64,000 bases of DNA, taken from positions 124,001 to 188,000 of the forward strand of contig NZ_FRCP01000009.1 of the NCBI RefSeq assembly GCF_900142955.1, written 5' to 3'. The notes beneath the pieces are model-generated. The model searched no databases and was not told the DNA's origin. It saw only the letters and a program-made list of their open reading frames with translations. The translations under genes were made by a program, and so were the position numbers. Shown piece after piece: positions 49,624 to 58,934 of the stretch (within the stretch, counting starts at the first letter, position 1; each line of letters opens with the position of its first letter). This DNA is from Anaerosporobacter mobilis DSM 15930. GTDB taxonomy: Bacteria; Bacillota; Clostridia; Lachnospirales; Lachnospiraceae.

Positions 49624-51546
49624 ATGCATAAAAAATTATCAAAGGATGCTTATGGTGGCGTTCAGGGCAAGAATTATGTGCCATATGTGTCGAGTGGTTC
49701 CAAATCAGGTGGAAATATTGCTATATTAATCATTGGTATTCTATTAGCAGCTTTGTTTGCAGCGTCAACAGCATATTCAGGTATGAAATCAGGTCTTACT
49801 GTAGCGGCTGGTATTCCAGGTTCAATTATAGGATCTGCATTCATCGCTATATTTGCTAAGCAAAAGGGCATACTTGGTAAGAATCTGGTACAAGGTATGT
49901 CAAGTGGTGGTGAAGCGGTTGCCAGTGGTATTATATTTGTATTACCTGCAATTCTTTTGATTGGAGGAAACATTTCTTTCCTAGAAGGTTTTATCGTAAG
50001 TATCGGTGGTGTGCTTTTTGGTATGGGAATAGCTTCTCTTGTATATAAGAATTTGGTTGTAGAAGAACATGGTAACTTAATGTTTCCCGAGTCTATGGCA
50101 ATATCAGAAACTCTTGTAGCATCAGAAGGTGCTGGAGAATCGATGAAATATATGGGAATAGGCTTTGCCGTTAGTGGTGTTATTAGTCTTGTCACGGGTT
50201 CTTTTCTTAATGTAGCAAATAATGTAATCAGTTATGTAAATGAAAAATTCTATAAATGGAAATTAGAAGTAGAAGTTAACCCACTATTATTAGGAATTGG
50301 ATTTATTGTAGGTATAGAAGTATCGTTAACGATGTTTGCAGGTTCTGTATTAGCCAACTTTGCTATTATGCCGCTTATTAGTTACTTTGCAGATTTTGCA
50401 AGAGAAGGCGAGCGAGTATGGAATGACCCAAGTGTAGCTCTTGGTGGTATGCAAGTAAATCAGATTTCTGGTAGTTATGTCAAATACATCGGTGCTGGTA
50501 TGATGCTTTCTGGTGGTTTAATCGGTGCAATTAAACTGATACCAACAATCGTAGTCTCTATTAAAGAAACGGTTAGTGCTAAGTCTACAGATCAAGCAGG
50601 AAAATCCTCATTTGCTAGTTTGATACTAATTGGTGGTATTATTGTAGGATTTATAGCAGGATTTTTTATATCAGATGGTAATTTTGTAATGGCTATTATC
50701 GGATCGATTTTGTCATTCTTTTTGTCCTTATTATTCGTTATTGTATCAGGAAGATTAACAGGAACAATTGGAACATCAAACTTACCAGTATCAGGTATGA
50801 CTATTGCGTCTTTGGTAATTGTAACGTTACTTTTTGTTATTATGGGTTGGATTAGCCCAGGGCACAATAAGTCGTTACTATTGTTTGGAACGTTCATAGT
50901 AACTGCAATATCAATTGCGGGTGGTTATAGTCAATCTCAAAAGGTTGCATTCATCATTGGTGGTGAAAAAAATGAGATGGATAAATATTATCTAGTGGCA
51001 AGTTTGGTAGGTGTTACGGTAGTAATCGGTGTAATATTATTGCTTTCAAATCAACTTGCTATTACAGGAGATAACGTTCCTTTTGCACTACCACAAGCTA
51101 ATTTGATTTCAACATTAACTTCAGGAATTATGTCTGGTGAATTACCTTGGCATATGGTTATTGTTGGAGCAATCATCGGAATCGTTTTGTTTTTGTTGAA
51201 ACTTCCAATCATGACAATTGCAATTGGTTTTTATCTTCCAATCGCTACGACTTCCATTATATTGGTGGGTGCTATTGTTCGTTTATTTGTAGAAAAGATG
51301 TCTAAATCAGAGCAGGAGAAAGAAACTAGAGTAGGAAATGGAATTAGTTTATCTTCTGGTCTTGTAGCCGGAGGATCCATTATTGGTCTTGTTGGTATTA
51401 TTCTTCAAGTCTTAGGAGTTATAAAAGGAACTGGTCCAAAAGGTTTTGCAGCGTCGAATGGAATGGGTTATATATTATTAGTGGTCTTAATTATATTAAC
51501 AATACTTCCTTTGATTAAGAATAAAGCAAACAATGCTAGAGAATAA
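49624..51546 (+). CDS. OPT-family oligopeptide transporter
   Basis: From ATG 49624 (AGAGGAAGG upstream; a TTG at 49618 is also in frame) the protein has 640 residues and about 15 membrane segments. Motifs such as SAFIAIFAKQKGILGKNLVQ near 57-76, SSGGEAVASGIIFVLPA near 78-94, and LMFPESMAISETLVASEGAG near 152-171 fit the bacterial OPT branch. It is a secondary importer for small peptides or metal-chelate compounds; the substrate is not known. It is monocistronic. Confidence 0.9.
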   Translation: MHKKLSKDAYGGVQGKNYVPYVSSGSKSGGNIAILIIGILLAALFAASTAYSGMKSGLTVAAGIPGSIIGSAFIAIFAKQKGILGKNLVQGMSSGGEAVASGIIFVLPAILLIGGNISFLEGFIVSIGGVLFGMGIASLVYKNLVVEEHGNLMFPESMAISETLVASEGAGESMKYMGIGFAVSGVISLVTGSFLNVANNVISYVNEKFYKWKLEVEVNPLLLGIGFIVGIEVSLTMFAGSVLANFAIMPLISYFADFAREGERVWNDPSVALGGMQVNQISGSYVKYIGAGMMLSGGLIGAIKLIPTIVVSIKETVSAKSTDQAGKSSFASLILIGGIIVGFIAGFFISDGNFVMAIIGSILSFFLSLLFVIVSGRLTGTIGTSNLPVSGMTIASLVIVTLLFVIMGWISPGHNKSLLLFGTFIVTAISIAGGYSQSQKVAFIIGGEKNEMDKYYLVASLVGVTVVIGVILLLSNQLAITGDNVPFALPQANLISTLTSGIMSGELPWHMVIVGAIIGIVLFLLKLPIMTIAIGFYLPIATTSIILVGAIVRLFVEKMSKSEQEKETRVGNGISLSSGLVAGGSIIGLVGIILQVLGVIKGTGPKGFAASNGMGYILLVVLIILTILPLIKNKANNARE

Positions 51547-51559
51547 TTAAATATAAAAT

Positions 51560-51593
51560 AAAGCTGTCGTTAATGATACGGCAGCTTTTTCTT
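51560..51593 (+). terminator. Intrinsic terminator of the OPT gene
   Basis: AAAGCTGTCGT pairs with ACGGCAGCTTT (one G-T pair) around an 8-nt loop, followed by TTCTTT. Confidence 0.85.
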
Positions 51594-51734
51594 TAATTAA
51601 AGTTTAGTAAAAGAACTTTTCTGAAAATCATTAGTGACTTTAATATACGATTGGTATATAATTTAACGGATATCGTTTATTAGCATAGTGTTATGACTAG
51701 TATTATAACGAAAAAATGCAAAGGAGAAAGTTGA

Positions 51735-52892
51735 ATGACTTCAATATTATTAGCGGTAATATACATAGCTTTCATAAGCTTAGGATTGCCTGACTCGATT
51801 TTAGGTTCTGCATGGCCTACCATGTATGGTGAGTTTAATGTAGCAGTTTCCTATGCTGGTATTATTAGTATGATTATAGCTGGAGGTACTATTGTATCCA
51901 GTCTCTTTAGTGATAAAGTAATACGTAGATTAGGAACCGGTTTAGTAACAACAATAAGTGTTGCAATGACTGCGGTTGCACTGATGGGATTTGCCTATTC
52001 TGGATCATTCTGGCAATTGTGTTTATGGGGTATTCCTTATGGATTAGGAGCAGGAAGTGTTGATGCAGCACTGAATAACTTTGTTGCCTTACATTACAAA
52101 TCACGTCATATGAGTTGGTTACATTGCTTTTGGGGAATAGGTGCAACCGCTGGTCCATTTATTATGGGACTGTGTTTAACGAATGGATTAAGATGGAATT
52201 CTGGCTATCAAACCATCGGTATTATTCAGATAATTCTTGTAGCTGGCTTAGTCCTTTCCTTACCACTATGGAAAGCAAAACATAAAGAAAATAAAGATGG
52301 GGCGGTTGAATCAAAAAGTCTAAGCCTAAAACAGACGATTAAGCTTCCTGGTGCAAAGGCTATTTTGGTTGCTTTCTTATGTTACTGTTCCATAGAATCG
52401 ACAGCAGGATTGTGGGCTAGTAGCTACATGGTTTTATATAAAGGGATTAATCCTCAAACTGCGGCCAAATGGGCATCCCTATTTTATCTAGGCATTACGA
52501 TAGGAAGATTTATTAGCGGTTTTATCACGGACAAATTAGGTGATAAGAATATGGTAAGGCTAGGGCAAGTACTTGCTGCAATTGGTATTATGGTTATGTT
52601 ATTACCATTAAGTAATACAGCAACACTTGTCGGGTTAATTTTATTAGGTTTAGGTTGTGCACCAATTTATCCAAGTTTATTACATGCAACACCAGACAAT
52701 TTTGGTGCAGATAAGTCGCAATCCATTATGGGAATGCAGATGGCATGTGCATATGTTGGTAGCACAATCATGCCTCCGATTTTTGGCTTTCTAGCAGACA
52801 TAATCAGTATCCAATTATATCCATTTTATATGATGATATTTGTTGTGCTAATGGTAGTAATGGTTGAAAGAATGAATAAAGTTCATAACTAA
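51735..52892 (+). CDS. Major facilitator superfamily transporter
   Basis: The 385-residue protein has 12 predicted membrane segments. It begins ILLAVIYIAFISLGLPDSIL, a pattern of the FucP/YhhS-like sugar-or-drug MFS branch, and has the usual loop motifs SDKVIRRLG near 58-66 and GITIGRFISGFITDKLGDKN near 253-272. Likely a proton-coupled importer or exporter of a small molecule. AAGGAG precedes the ATG. It is monocistronic. Confidence 0.85.
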   Translation: MTSILLAVIYIAFISLGLPDSILGSAWPTMYGEFNVAVSYAGIISMIIAGGTIVSSLFSDKVIRRLGTGLVTTISVAMTAVALMGFAYSGSFWQLCLWGIPYGLGAGSVDAALNNFVALHYKSRHMSWLHCFWGIGATAGPFIMGLCLTNGLRWNSGYQTIGIIQIILVAGLVLSLPLWKAKHKENKDGAVESKSLSLKQTIKLPGAKAILVAFLCYCSIESTAGLWASSYMVLYKGINPQTAAKWASLFYLGITIGRFISGFITDKLGDKNMVRLGQVLAAIGIMVMLLPLSNTATLVGLILLGLGCAPIYPSLLHATPDNFGADKSQSIMGMQMACAYVGSTIMPPIFGFLADIISIQLYPFYMMIFVVLMVVMVERMNKVHN

Positions 52893-52945
52893 TAAATGAT
52901 ATGTTCTCGGTCCTTTACGATTAATAAGATGCGACCGTGAAGAAG

Positions 52946-52986
52946 TAGGTCGACTTTGCAATGAGGTATATGAAGAAGTCGACCTA
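52946..52986 (+). terminator. Hairpin after the MFS gene
   Basis: TAGGTCGACTT pairs perfectly with AAGTCGACCTA around a 19-nt loop, followed by ATTT. It is a weak intrinsic terminator. Confidence 0.6.
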
Positions 52987-53044
52987 ATTTAACGTTGTAT
53001 ATAAGTAACTATAGTTTTATTTGCTTTATTTTAACGCAAGAAGA

Positions 53045-53136
53045 ATTGACATTCAAAAAATTATATTTTATAATAGGTAAATCGAGTAGCGATTGCGTAA
53101 GTCCAGATATTATCTTCTGGATGCGCTTTTTTTTTG
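53045..53136 (+). promoter_or_regulatory. Consensus promoter and attenuator leader of the ABC exporter operon
   Basis: TTGACA (53045-53050), 17 bp and TATAAT (53068-53073) are exact consensus. About 15-55 nt after the predicted start lies an intrinsic terminator: GCG..TCCAGA pairs with TCTGGA.GCGC, followed by nine T (about 53093-53134). The exporter ATG is 55 bp further on with no other promoter visible. A TTG at 53092 opens a 14-codon frame (beginning RKSRYYLLDALFF after the start) that spans the whole terminator and stops at TGA 53134-53136. Confidence 0.65.
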
Positions 53137-53189
53137 ACTAAAATAAATGATATTTGAACTAAATTTTACAAAGGAGATGAGCAGAGTCA

Positions 53190-54935
53190 ATGTATAAACA
53201 ACTTGCTAAATCAATACGGGAATTTAAGAAAGATTCCATTAAGGCTCCCGTATTTATCACACTAGAGGTGCTTTTAGAGTGCACCATACCTTTTGTTATT
53301 GCTCAGCTTGTGAACCAAATTAAAGCAGGCTGTGAATTCCGAGTGATTGCCATGTATGGAATAATTCTGGTGGCAATGGCGGGATTATCATTAACATTTG
53401 GAATAATTGGAGGAATTGCAAGTGCCACTGCATCAAGTGGTTTTGCACGAAATCTAAGAAAGGATATATATTATAAGATACAGACGTATTCTTTTGAGAA
53501 TATGGACCGTTTCTCTACATCATCTTTGGTTACTAGACTAACCACAGATGTGTCCAATGTTCAGAATGCTTATATGATGATTATTCGAGCAGCTATTCGA
53601 TTTCCATTAATGCTAGTATTTGCATTCATTATGGCTTTTGTTATGGGTGGAAAAATGGCATTCATATTCTTAGTCGTTGTTCCTATTTTAGGTTTTGGCC
53701 TTTTTCTTGTAATCCGCAAAGTAATGCCGATCTTCAAAAAAGTATTCCGTAAGTATGATGCATTAAATACCTCAATACAAGAAAATGTAAAAGGGATGCG
53801 AGTAGTTAAATCCTATGTTCGAGAAGAGTATGAAAAGAAGAAATTTGATGGGGCAGCTAGTGATATATGTGCCGACTTTACTAGAGCAGAGAAAATCTTA
53901 GCCATCAACAACCCATTAATGCAGTTTTGTCTATATACCGTTATGGTTTTTGTTTTGTTCTTTGGATCATATACAATTATAACTTCACAAGGAATGGATT
54001 TAGATGTAGGACAGTTTTCAGCGTTATTAACTTACAGTTTTCAGATTCTTAGTAGTTTAATGATGCTATCTATGGTGTTTGTTATGATTACAATGGCAAG
54101 TGAATCAGCAAGCCGTATTATAGAAGTCCTAGACGAGGACAGTAGTCTTGCTAACCCATTAGATGGTCAGAAAATTGTGAAAGATGGTTCTATAGATTTT
54201 GAACGTGTAAGTTTTAAATATTCAGAAACCGCAAAGAAAATGTCTCTTGCTGATATTAATCTGCATATAAACTCTGGTGAGACCATTGGCATTATTGGAG
54301 GTACAGGAGCTTCTAAAACCTCTTTAATTCAATTAATACCACGTCTTTACGACACGACAGAGGGTGTTGTTAAGGTTGGGGGAATTGATGTTAAAGACTA
54401 TGATTTGGAAGCATTACGTAATCAGGTAGCAGTAGTATTGCAAAAAAATGTACTTTTCTCTGGTTCAATCAAGGAGAATTTACGATGGGGTAATAAAGAA
54501 GCTACCGATGAAGAAATTATAGAGGCTTGTAAATTAGCACAAGCGGATGAGTTTATTCAGAATTTCCCTAATGGATACGATACGTACATTGAGCAAGGCG
54601 GTAGCAACGTTTCTGGAGGACAGAAGCAGCGTCTATGCATTGCTAGAGCTTTACTCAAGAAACCAAAGGTCTTAATTCTAGATGATTCAACAAGCGCGGT
54701 AGATACTAAGACTGATGCCATGATTCGAAAGGCTTTAAGAGAATTCATTCCGGAAACAACGAAAATTATTATTGCTCAAAGAACAGCATCTGTTGAAGAT
54801 GCAGACCAAATTATCGTTATGGATGGTGGTTCCATTAGCGGTATTGGAACACATGCCGAACTCCTAAAGAATAATCCAATATACAAAGAGGTATATCTAT
54901 CTCAGAATAAGGCAGGTGAACAGGATGAAGAATAA
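53190..54935 (+). CDS. Heterodimeric ABC exporter, subunit with degenerate ATPase site
   Basis: The 581-residue half-transporter has six membrane helices (about 15-310) and a C-terminal ATPase. Walker A reads GGTGASKTS, with Ser in place of the usual Gly before Lys, and Walker B reads VLILDDSTSAVD, with Asp in place of the catalytic Glu. The signature NVSGGQKQR is intact. Such degeneracy marks the non-hydrolysing site of heterodimeric exporters of the multidrug type. The partner gene overlaps by 11 nt. A drug, lipid or peptide could be the substrate. AAGGAG precedes the ATG. Confidence 0.9.
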   Translation: MYKQLAKSIREFKKDSIKAPVFITLEVLLECTIPFVIAQLVNQIKAGCEFRVIAMYGIILVAMAGLSLTFGIIGGIASATASSGFARNLRKDIYYKIQTYSFENMDRFSTSSLVTRLTTDVSNVQNAYMMIIRAAIRFPLMLVFAFIMAFVMGGKMAFIFLVVVPILGFGLFLVIRKVMPIFKKVFRKYDALNTSIQENVKGMRVVKSYVREEYEKKKFDGAASDICADFTRAEKILAINNPLMQFCLYTVMVFVLFFGSYTIITSQGMDLDVGQFSALLTYSFQILSSLMMLSMVFVMITMASESASRIIEVLDEDSSLANPLDGQKIVKDGSIDFERVSFKYSETAKKMSLADINLHINSGETIGIIGGTGASKTSLIQLIPRLYDTTEGVVKVGGIDVKDYDLEALRNQVAVVLQKNVLFSGSIKENLRWGNKEATDEEIIEACKLAQADEFIQNFPNGYDTYIEQGGSNVSGGQKQRLCIARALLKKPKVLILDDSTSAVDTKTDAMIRKALREFIPETTKIIIAQRTASVEDADQIIVMDGGSISGIGTHAELLKNNPIYKEVYLSQNKAGEQDEE

Positions 54936-56820
54936 TACAAGTAATAATCGAAAAGGTGTTATGGGACGTTTGATTAAGACAATATTTGAATTTTATCCAG
55001 TTTTATTACCAATCGTAGTTGGTTGTATAATATTCAATGCTATTGTTTCAGCAATCCCTGCCGTCTTCATGCAAAATATTATAGCATCGGTTGAAAACAC
55101 TTGGCAAAGTGGAGATTGGAAGGCAGTCTCAGGTGAAATTACACAGCTTGTACTCTTATTGGTTGTATGCTATGTACTTTCGCTAATTGCTTCCTTTACC
55201 TTTAATCGCTTGATGGCTATCATAACACAGGGTTCTTTGAAGAAATTCCGTATTAAGATGTTTAATGGAATGCAAGATTTACCAATTAAGTACTTTGATA
55301 CCCATAATCATGGAGATATCATGAGTTATTATACAAACGATATTGATGCATTACGTCAGATGATATCGCAGAGTATACCACAACTTATGTCAGCTGGTAT
55401 TATCGTTTTGTCGGTATTTTGTATTATGATGTATTATAGCATATGGTTGACTCTAGTTGTATTAGTTGGAGTAATCTTTATGTTTATCGTTACGAAAAAA
55501 GTAGGAGGTAATTCCTCCAAATATTTCATTCGTCAACAAATGGCTCTTGGAGAAGTAGAAGGATTTGTTGAAGAGATGATGAATGGGCAGAAAGTAATTA
55601 AAGTATTCTGCCATGAAGAAGAAAGTAAAGCGGATTTTGATAAAATCAACAATCGATTGTTCGAAGATTCCGAAAGTGCCAATAAGTATGCGAATACCCT
55701 AGGCCCAATATTGAATAACATCGGTAATGTACTTTATGTAGTTGTAGCGTTAACTGGCGGTTTGTTAATGATATCTAAAGCACCAAATCTAAGTATATCT
55801 GGACTTGCTATGGGTATTAGCATTGTAGTTCCATTCCTCAATATGACGAAGCAGTTTGCCGGTAATATAAATCAGGTATCGCAACAAATTAATGCAGTTG
55901 TTATGGGTCTTGCAGGAGCAAAACGTATATTTGAATTGATAGACGAACAACCAGAAGAAGATCATGGTTATGTTACTTTAGTTAATGCAAGAGAAGAAGC
56001 TGGACAGATTGTGGAATGTAATGAGCGCACAGGTATGTGGGCATGGAAACATCCTCACAAAGATGGAACAGTAACGTATGAAAGATTAACAGGTGATGTT
56101 CGTATGTATGATGTGGACTTTGCATACGAAGAAGACAAAACAATCTTACACAACATCACGTTATATGCAGAACCAGGTCAAAAGATTGCTTTCGTAGGTG
56201 CCACTGGTGCGGGAAAAACGACTATTACGAATCTAATCAACCGTTTCTATGACATAGCGGATGGTAAGATCCGTTACGATGGAATTAATATCAATAAGAT
56301 CAAGAAAGAGGATCTTCGCAGGTCCCTTGGCGTAGTATTACAGGAAACTAATCTATTCACGGGAACTGTTATGGATAATATCCGTTATGGTAAGTTAGAC
56401 GCCACGGATGAAGAATGTATCGATGCAGCGAAGTTAGCTGGTGCTGATGACTTTATAACACGCTTACCAAAAGGATATGAAACACCACTAAGTAGTAATG
56501 GATCTAATCTTTCACAAGGACAGCGTCAGCTCCTAGCCATTGCACGTGCAGCGGTCGCCAATCCGCCTGTTATGATTCTTGACGAGGCTACGTCCTCCAT
56601 AGACACTCGTACAGAAGTAATTGTACAACGTGGTATGGACGCATTAATGAAAGGACGTACTGTATTCGTAATCGCCCATAGACTATCTACGGTTAAGAAT
56701 TCAGATGTTATCATGGTGCTAGAACAAGGACATGTTGTGGAAAGAGGTAATCACGATCAGTTGATAGCAGAGAAAGGAAAATATTACCAATTGTATACAG
56801 GTGCCTTTGAGTTAGAATAA
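54925..56820 (+). CDS. Heterodimeric ABC exporter, catalytic subunit
   Basis: From ATG 54925 (GTG 54916 is in frame) the protein has 631 residues. Six membrane helices occupy about 15-320, followed by a roughly 50-residue insert (NAREEAGQIVECNERTG, then WAWKHPHKDGTVTYERLTGD) before the ATPase domain. The ATPase has canonical Walker A GATGAGKTT near 425 and Walker B VMILDEATSSID near 545. Its signature reads LSQGQ rather than LSGGQ, matching the idea that the composite site shared with the degenerate partner is inactive. Confidence 0.9.
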   Translation: MKNNTSNNRKGVMGRLIKTIFEFYPVLLPIVVGCIIFNAIVSAIPAVFMQNIIASVENTWQSGDWKAVSGEITQLVLLLVVCYVLSLIASFTFNRLMAIITQGSLKKFRIKMFNGMQDLPIKYFDTHNHGDIMSYYTNDIDALRQMISQSIPQLMSAGIIVLSVFCIMMYYSIWLTLVVLVGVIFMFIVTKKVGGNSSKYFIRQQMALGEVEGFVEEMMNGQKVIKVFCHEEESKADFDKINNRLFEDSESANKYANTLGPILNNIGNVLYVVVALTGGLLMISKAPNLSISGLAMGISIVVPFLNMTKQFAGNINQVSQQINAVVMGLAGAKRIFELIDEQPEEDHGYVTLVNAREEAGQIVECNERTGMWAWKHPHKDGTVTYERLTGDVRMYDVDFAYEEDKTILHNITLYAEPGQKIAFVGATGAGKTTITNLINRFYDIADGKIRYDGININKIKKEDLRRSLGVVLQETNLFTGTVMDNIRYGKLDATDEECIDAAKLAGADDFITRLPKGYETPLSSNGSNLSQGQRQLLAIARAAVANPPVMILDEATSSIDTRTEVIVQRGMDALMKGRTVFVIAHRLSTVKNSDVIMVLEQGHVVERGNHDQLIAEKGKYYQLYTGAFELE

Positions 56821-56899
56821 GAAAAACAACTTGTACAAATGAGGAAATAGCGAAGAAAGTCGAACCTTTTCTCAAAAAGTCGAATATACTATTGTAAAC

Positions 56900-57385
56900 A
56901 TGTATTTATTGGTTATAGATATGAATAGTAATGAAATCGATTTTGAGGTTATACAAAGAGATTTAAAACATAGAATGTATCAATATATAGGTTCGGGGTC
57001 ATCAAGAAGTGTATTTGATCTGGCTAATGGTTATGTGGTGAAGGCGGCAATAAACCATGGGGGTCTTACTCAAAACCAGATGGAATATAACGTGTATAAC
57101 CAAGAAAAAACAGCGTTTTTTGCTCCGATACTTACTATATCTGATAATTCTATGTTTTTAATAATGAAAAAAGGCGAACGATTATGGAATATTAATCAAG
57201 TATCGCAGTACTATAACGTTAATAATATAAGAGAATTAGTAGACAATTCTTATTTCATCAGGATAAGAAAAACCTATGGGTTAGCTGCTGGAGACTTGGT
57301 AAGGAAGTCTAGTTGGGGAATGATTGACCAAGTCCCTGTATTGGTTGACTATGGCTATACTGGTCGTAGAAGAGGTCGGAGATAA
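56900..57385 (+). CDS. Small kinase-fold-like protein
   Basis: The 161-residue protein has YIGSGSSRSVFDLANGYVVK near 31-50, resembling the glycine-rich loop and the beta-3 lysine of protein-kinase-like folds, then EYNVYNQEKTAFFAPILTIS and FLIMKKGERLW, like the N-lobe hinge. The C-lobe is cut short (about 60 residues) and ends in a basic tail, GYTGRRRGRR, with VPVLVDYGYT resembling a DFG-like region. Neither ATG (56900 or 56921) has a clear ribosome site. Activity is doubtful; it may be a pseudokinase or toxin-antitoxin-like component. Confidence 0.5.
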   Translation: MYLLVIDMNSNEIDFEVIQRDLKHRMYQYIGSGSSRSVFDLANGYVVKAAINHGGLTQNQMEYNVYNQEKTAFFAPILTISDNSMFLIMKKGERLWNINQVSQYYNVNNIRELVDNSYFIRIRKTYGLAAGDLVRKSSWGMIDQVPVLVDYGYTGRRRGRR

Positions 57386-57390
57386 ATCAT

Positions 57391-57440
57391 AAGGAAGGCA
57401 ATATGTAAGTAATTTCTTGCATATTGCCTTCCTTATTTTG
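57391..57440 (+). terminator. Intrinsic terminator after the kinase-like gene
   Basis: AAGGAAGGCAATATG pairs with CATATTGCCTTCCTT around a 13-nt loop, followed by ATTTTG. The rest of the gap to 57670 shows nothing recognisable. Confidence 0.85.
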
Positions 57441-57669
57441 TTATTATACAATATAGAGTAGAAATTCTAAAGAAAGTTTTATATTACGGCTCTAAAATAC
57501 AGAGCCAAAGCACCAACGACTTCATACAGTAGCTCATCGAACTATGTTTGACATTAACATTAGTCAAGTTTATATGTGCGAATAGACGCAGGTAAGTTTT
57601 ACGAGAGGCCTTTGACACTCAAGTCAGTTAAGAGGATTAATACACTTATGTTTTTAATGGAGGATAACA

Positions 57670-58410
57670 ATGCCAAAAGTTGTAAGAAGAGGGTATCAAA
57701 AGGAAGATACCTATGAATTTCAAGATGAAGAGAAGACTAAGTTAGAGAAAGCTGCCTATGAATTATATTTTCTATTAAATCAAGGGTATCCTATTAAACA
57801 AGCCACAACCTTTATCGGGAACCACTATATGTTCTCGGAGAGGCAGCGTTTGGCATTAGTCCGAACCATATCTTCCTATGAAGATTGTATAAGTAGATTC
57901 ACCAAACAAATTACTACGTTTCATGATGTTAAAACCGTGCATATTGATGGCTTTAACACGATTATCACACTGGAAGTCGCATTATCTGGTTCTCCCATAT
58001 TCAAATCGTTAGATGGCACCATACGGGATCTGGCTGGGCTTCGGGGAAATTATCGGATTATAGATAAAACGGATAAAGCAATCCATCTAATCTATCAGTG
58101 GCTCAGATCGAAGGAGATTAAGGAAGCCATCTTTTACTTGGATTCTCCTGTGTCAAATTCAGGTAGATTAGCAAATGTGGTAAAAGAAATCGCTGAGACG
58201 TATGAATTGCAAGTGCAAACTTACGTGATTCCAGATGTCGATAGAACATTAGAAAAGCAAGCCAATGTAGTTACCAGTGACGCAATCATTCTTAATAAAT
58301 GTGTCAGTTGGTTGAATATGAATTCGGAGATAATTGAACAAATTAATGAGGTTTGGGAAGTTTCCCTTTGTAGCAAGGTTGTAAAACAAGAAGGCATATT
58401 TAAAGCATAA
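57670..58410 (+). CDS. DUF434 domain protein
   Basis: The 246-residue soluble protein has the DUF434 region at its start (DEEKTKLEKAAYELYFLLNQ near 19-38, then NHYMFSERQRLALVRTISS near 56-74) and a DUF5616-like second part with VHIDGFNTIITLEVALSGS near 95-113 and AIFYLDSPVSNSGRLAN near 153-169. Acidic residues in HIDGFN and YLDSPVSNSGRL suggest a nuclease- or Toprim-like active site, which is inference. AATGGAGG lies just upstream of the ATG. Function unknown. Confidence 0.8.
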   Translation: MPKVVRRGYQKEDTYEFQDEEKTKLEKAAYELYFLLNQGYPIKQATTFIGNHYMFSERQRLALVRTISSYEDCISRFTKQITTFHDVKTVHIDGFNTIITLEVALSGSPIFKSLDGTIRDLAGLRGNYRIIDKTDKAIHLIYQWLRSKEIKEAIFYLDSPVSNSGRLANVVKEIAETYELQVQTYVIPDVDRTLEKQANVVTSDAIILNKCVSWLNMNSEIIEQINEVWEVSLCSKVVKQEGIFKA

Positions 58411-58426
58411 TGGCTTGAACATAGTG

Positions 58427-58454
58427 AAAGCCAGCACCTTGAGATGCTGGCTTA
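58427..58454. terminator. Hairpin between convergent genes
   Basis: AAGCCAGCA pairs perfectly with TGCTGGCTT around CCTTGAGA. No good T run follows, so it is a weak terminator at best. Confidence 0.5.
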
Positions 58455-58527
58455 GTAACAATGGCTTATAGCCGCAGAGTAAACCACCTTTTTTACAGGT
58501 GTTGCTGATTGGGGATAACGTAAAGAG

Positions 58528-58779
58528 TTATTCTGCAGCAGGTTTGAATGCTTCATAGTGTATTCCATCTGACGTATATCCTTCTCCGATTTTAATCATT
58601 CCATCTTCATTAACATCAGTTTCATCATATATGTTACCAGTAAAGTCATATATGTCTACTCCATCTGCACCGACTTTATTTACTTTAACATTGATAACAC
58701 TAGCATTGGAAAATGGTATTGGTGCCAATACAATAAGTAATAATAATAAGCATAACCCTATCTTCATTTTTTTCTTCAT
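58528..58779 (-). CDS. Small secreted hypothetical protein
   Basis: The 83-residue protein has a signal peptide (MKKKMKIGLCLLLLLIVLAP, cleavage near SNA at about 26) and a short mature part with three or four strands: VNKVGADGVDIYDFTGNIYD and DVNEDGMIKIGEGY. The DVNEDGMI segment resembles a calcium-binding EF-like loop but lacks the full motif. AAGGAGG precedes the ATG on the reverse strand. No family is recognised. Confidence 0.65.
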   Translation of the reverse strand: MKKKMKIGLCLLLLLIVLAPIPFSNASVINVKVNKVGADGVDIYDFTGNIYDETDVNEDGMIKIGEGYTSDGIHYEAFKPAAE

Positions 58780-58934
58780 TGATAAGACCTCCTTGCAGGT
58801 AAATTATAACATTATTATCCTGCAAATGGTATAATTAATTTGTGATTTATTATATTTTTATATAGACAAGTATGTAATAATTCTTTAAGATATAGGATAT
58901 GATGCTAAAGATAAAATCGCAATGGAGGATTGAC

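Noticed and set aside
49674..50195. Reverse 173-residue frame opposite the OPT gene
   Set aside because: Antisense shadow of a clear membrane transporter; Pro/Ile-rich composition is typical of such shadows.
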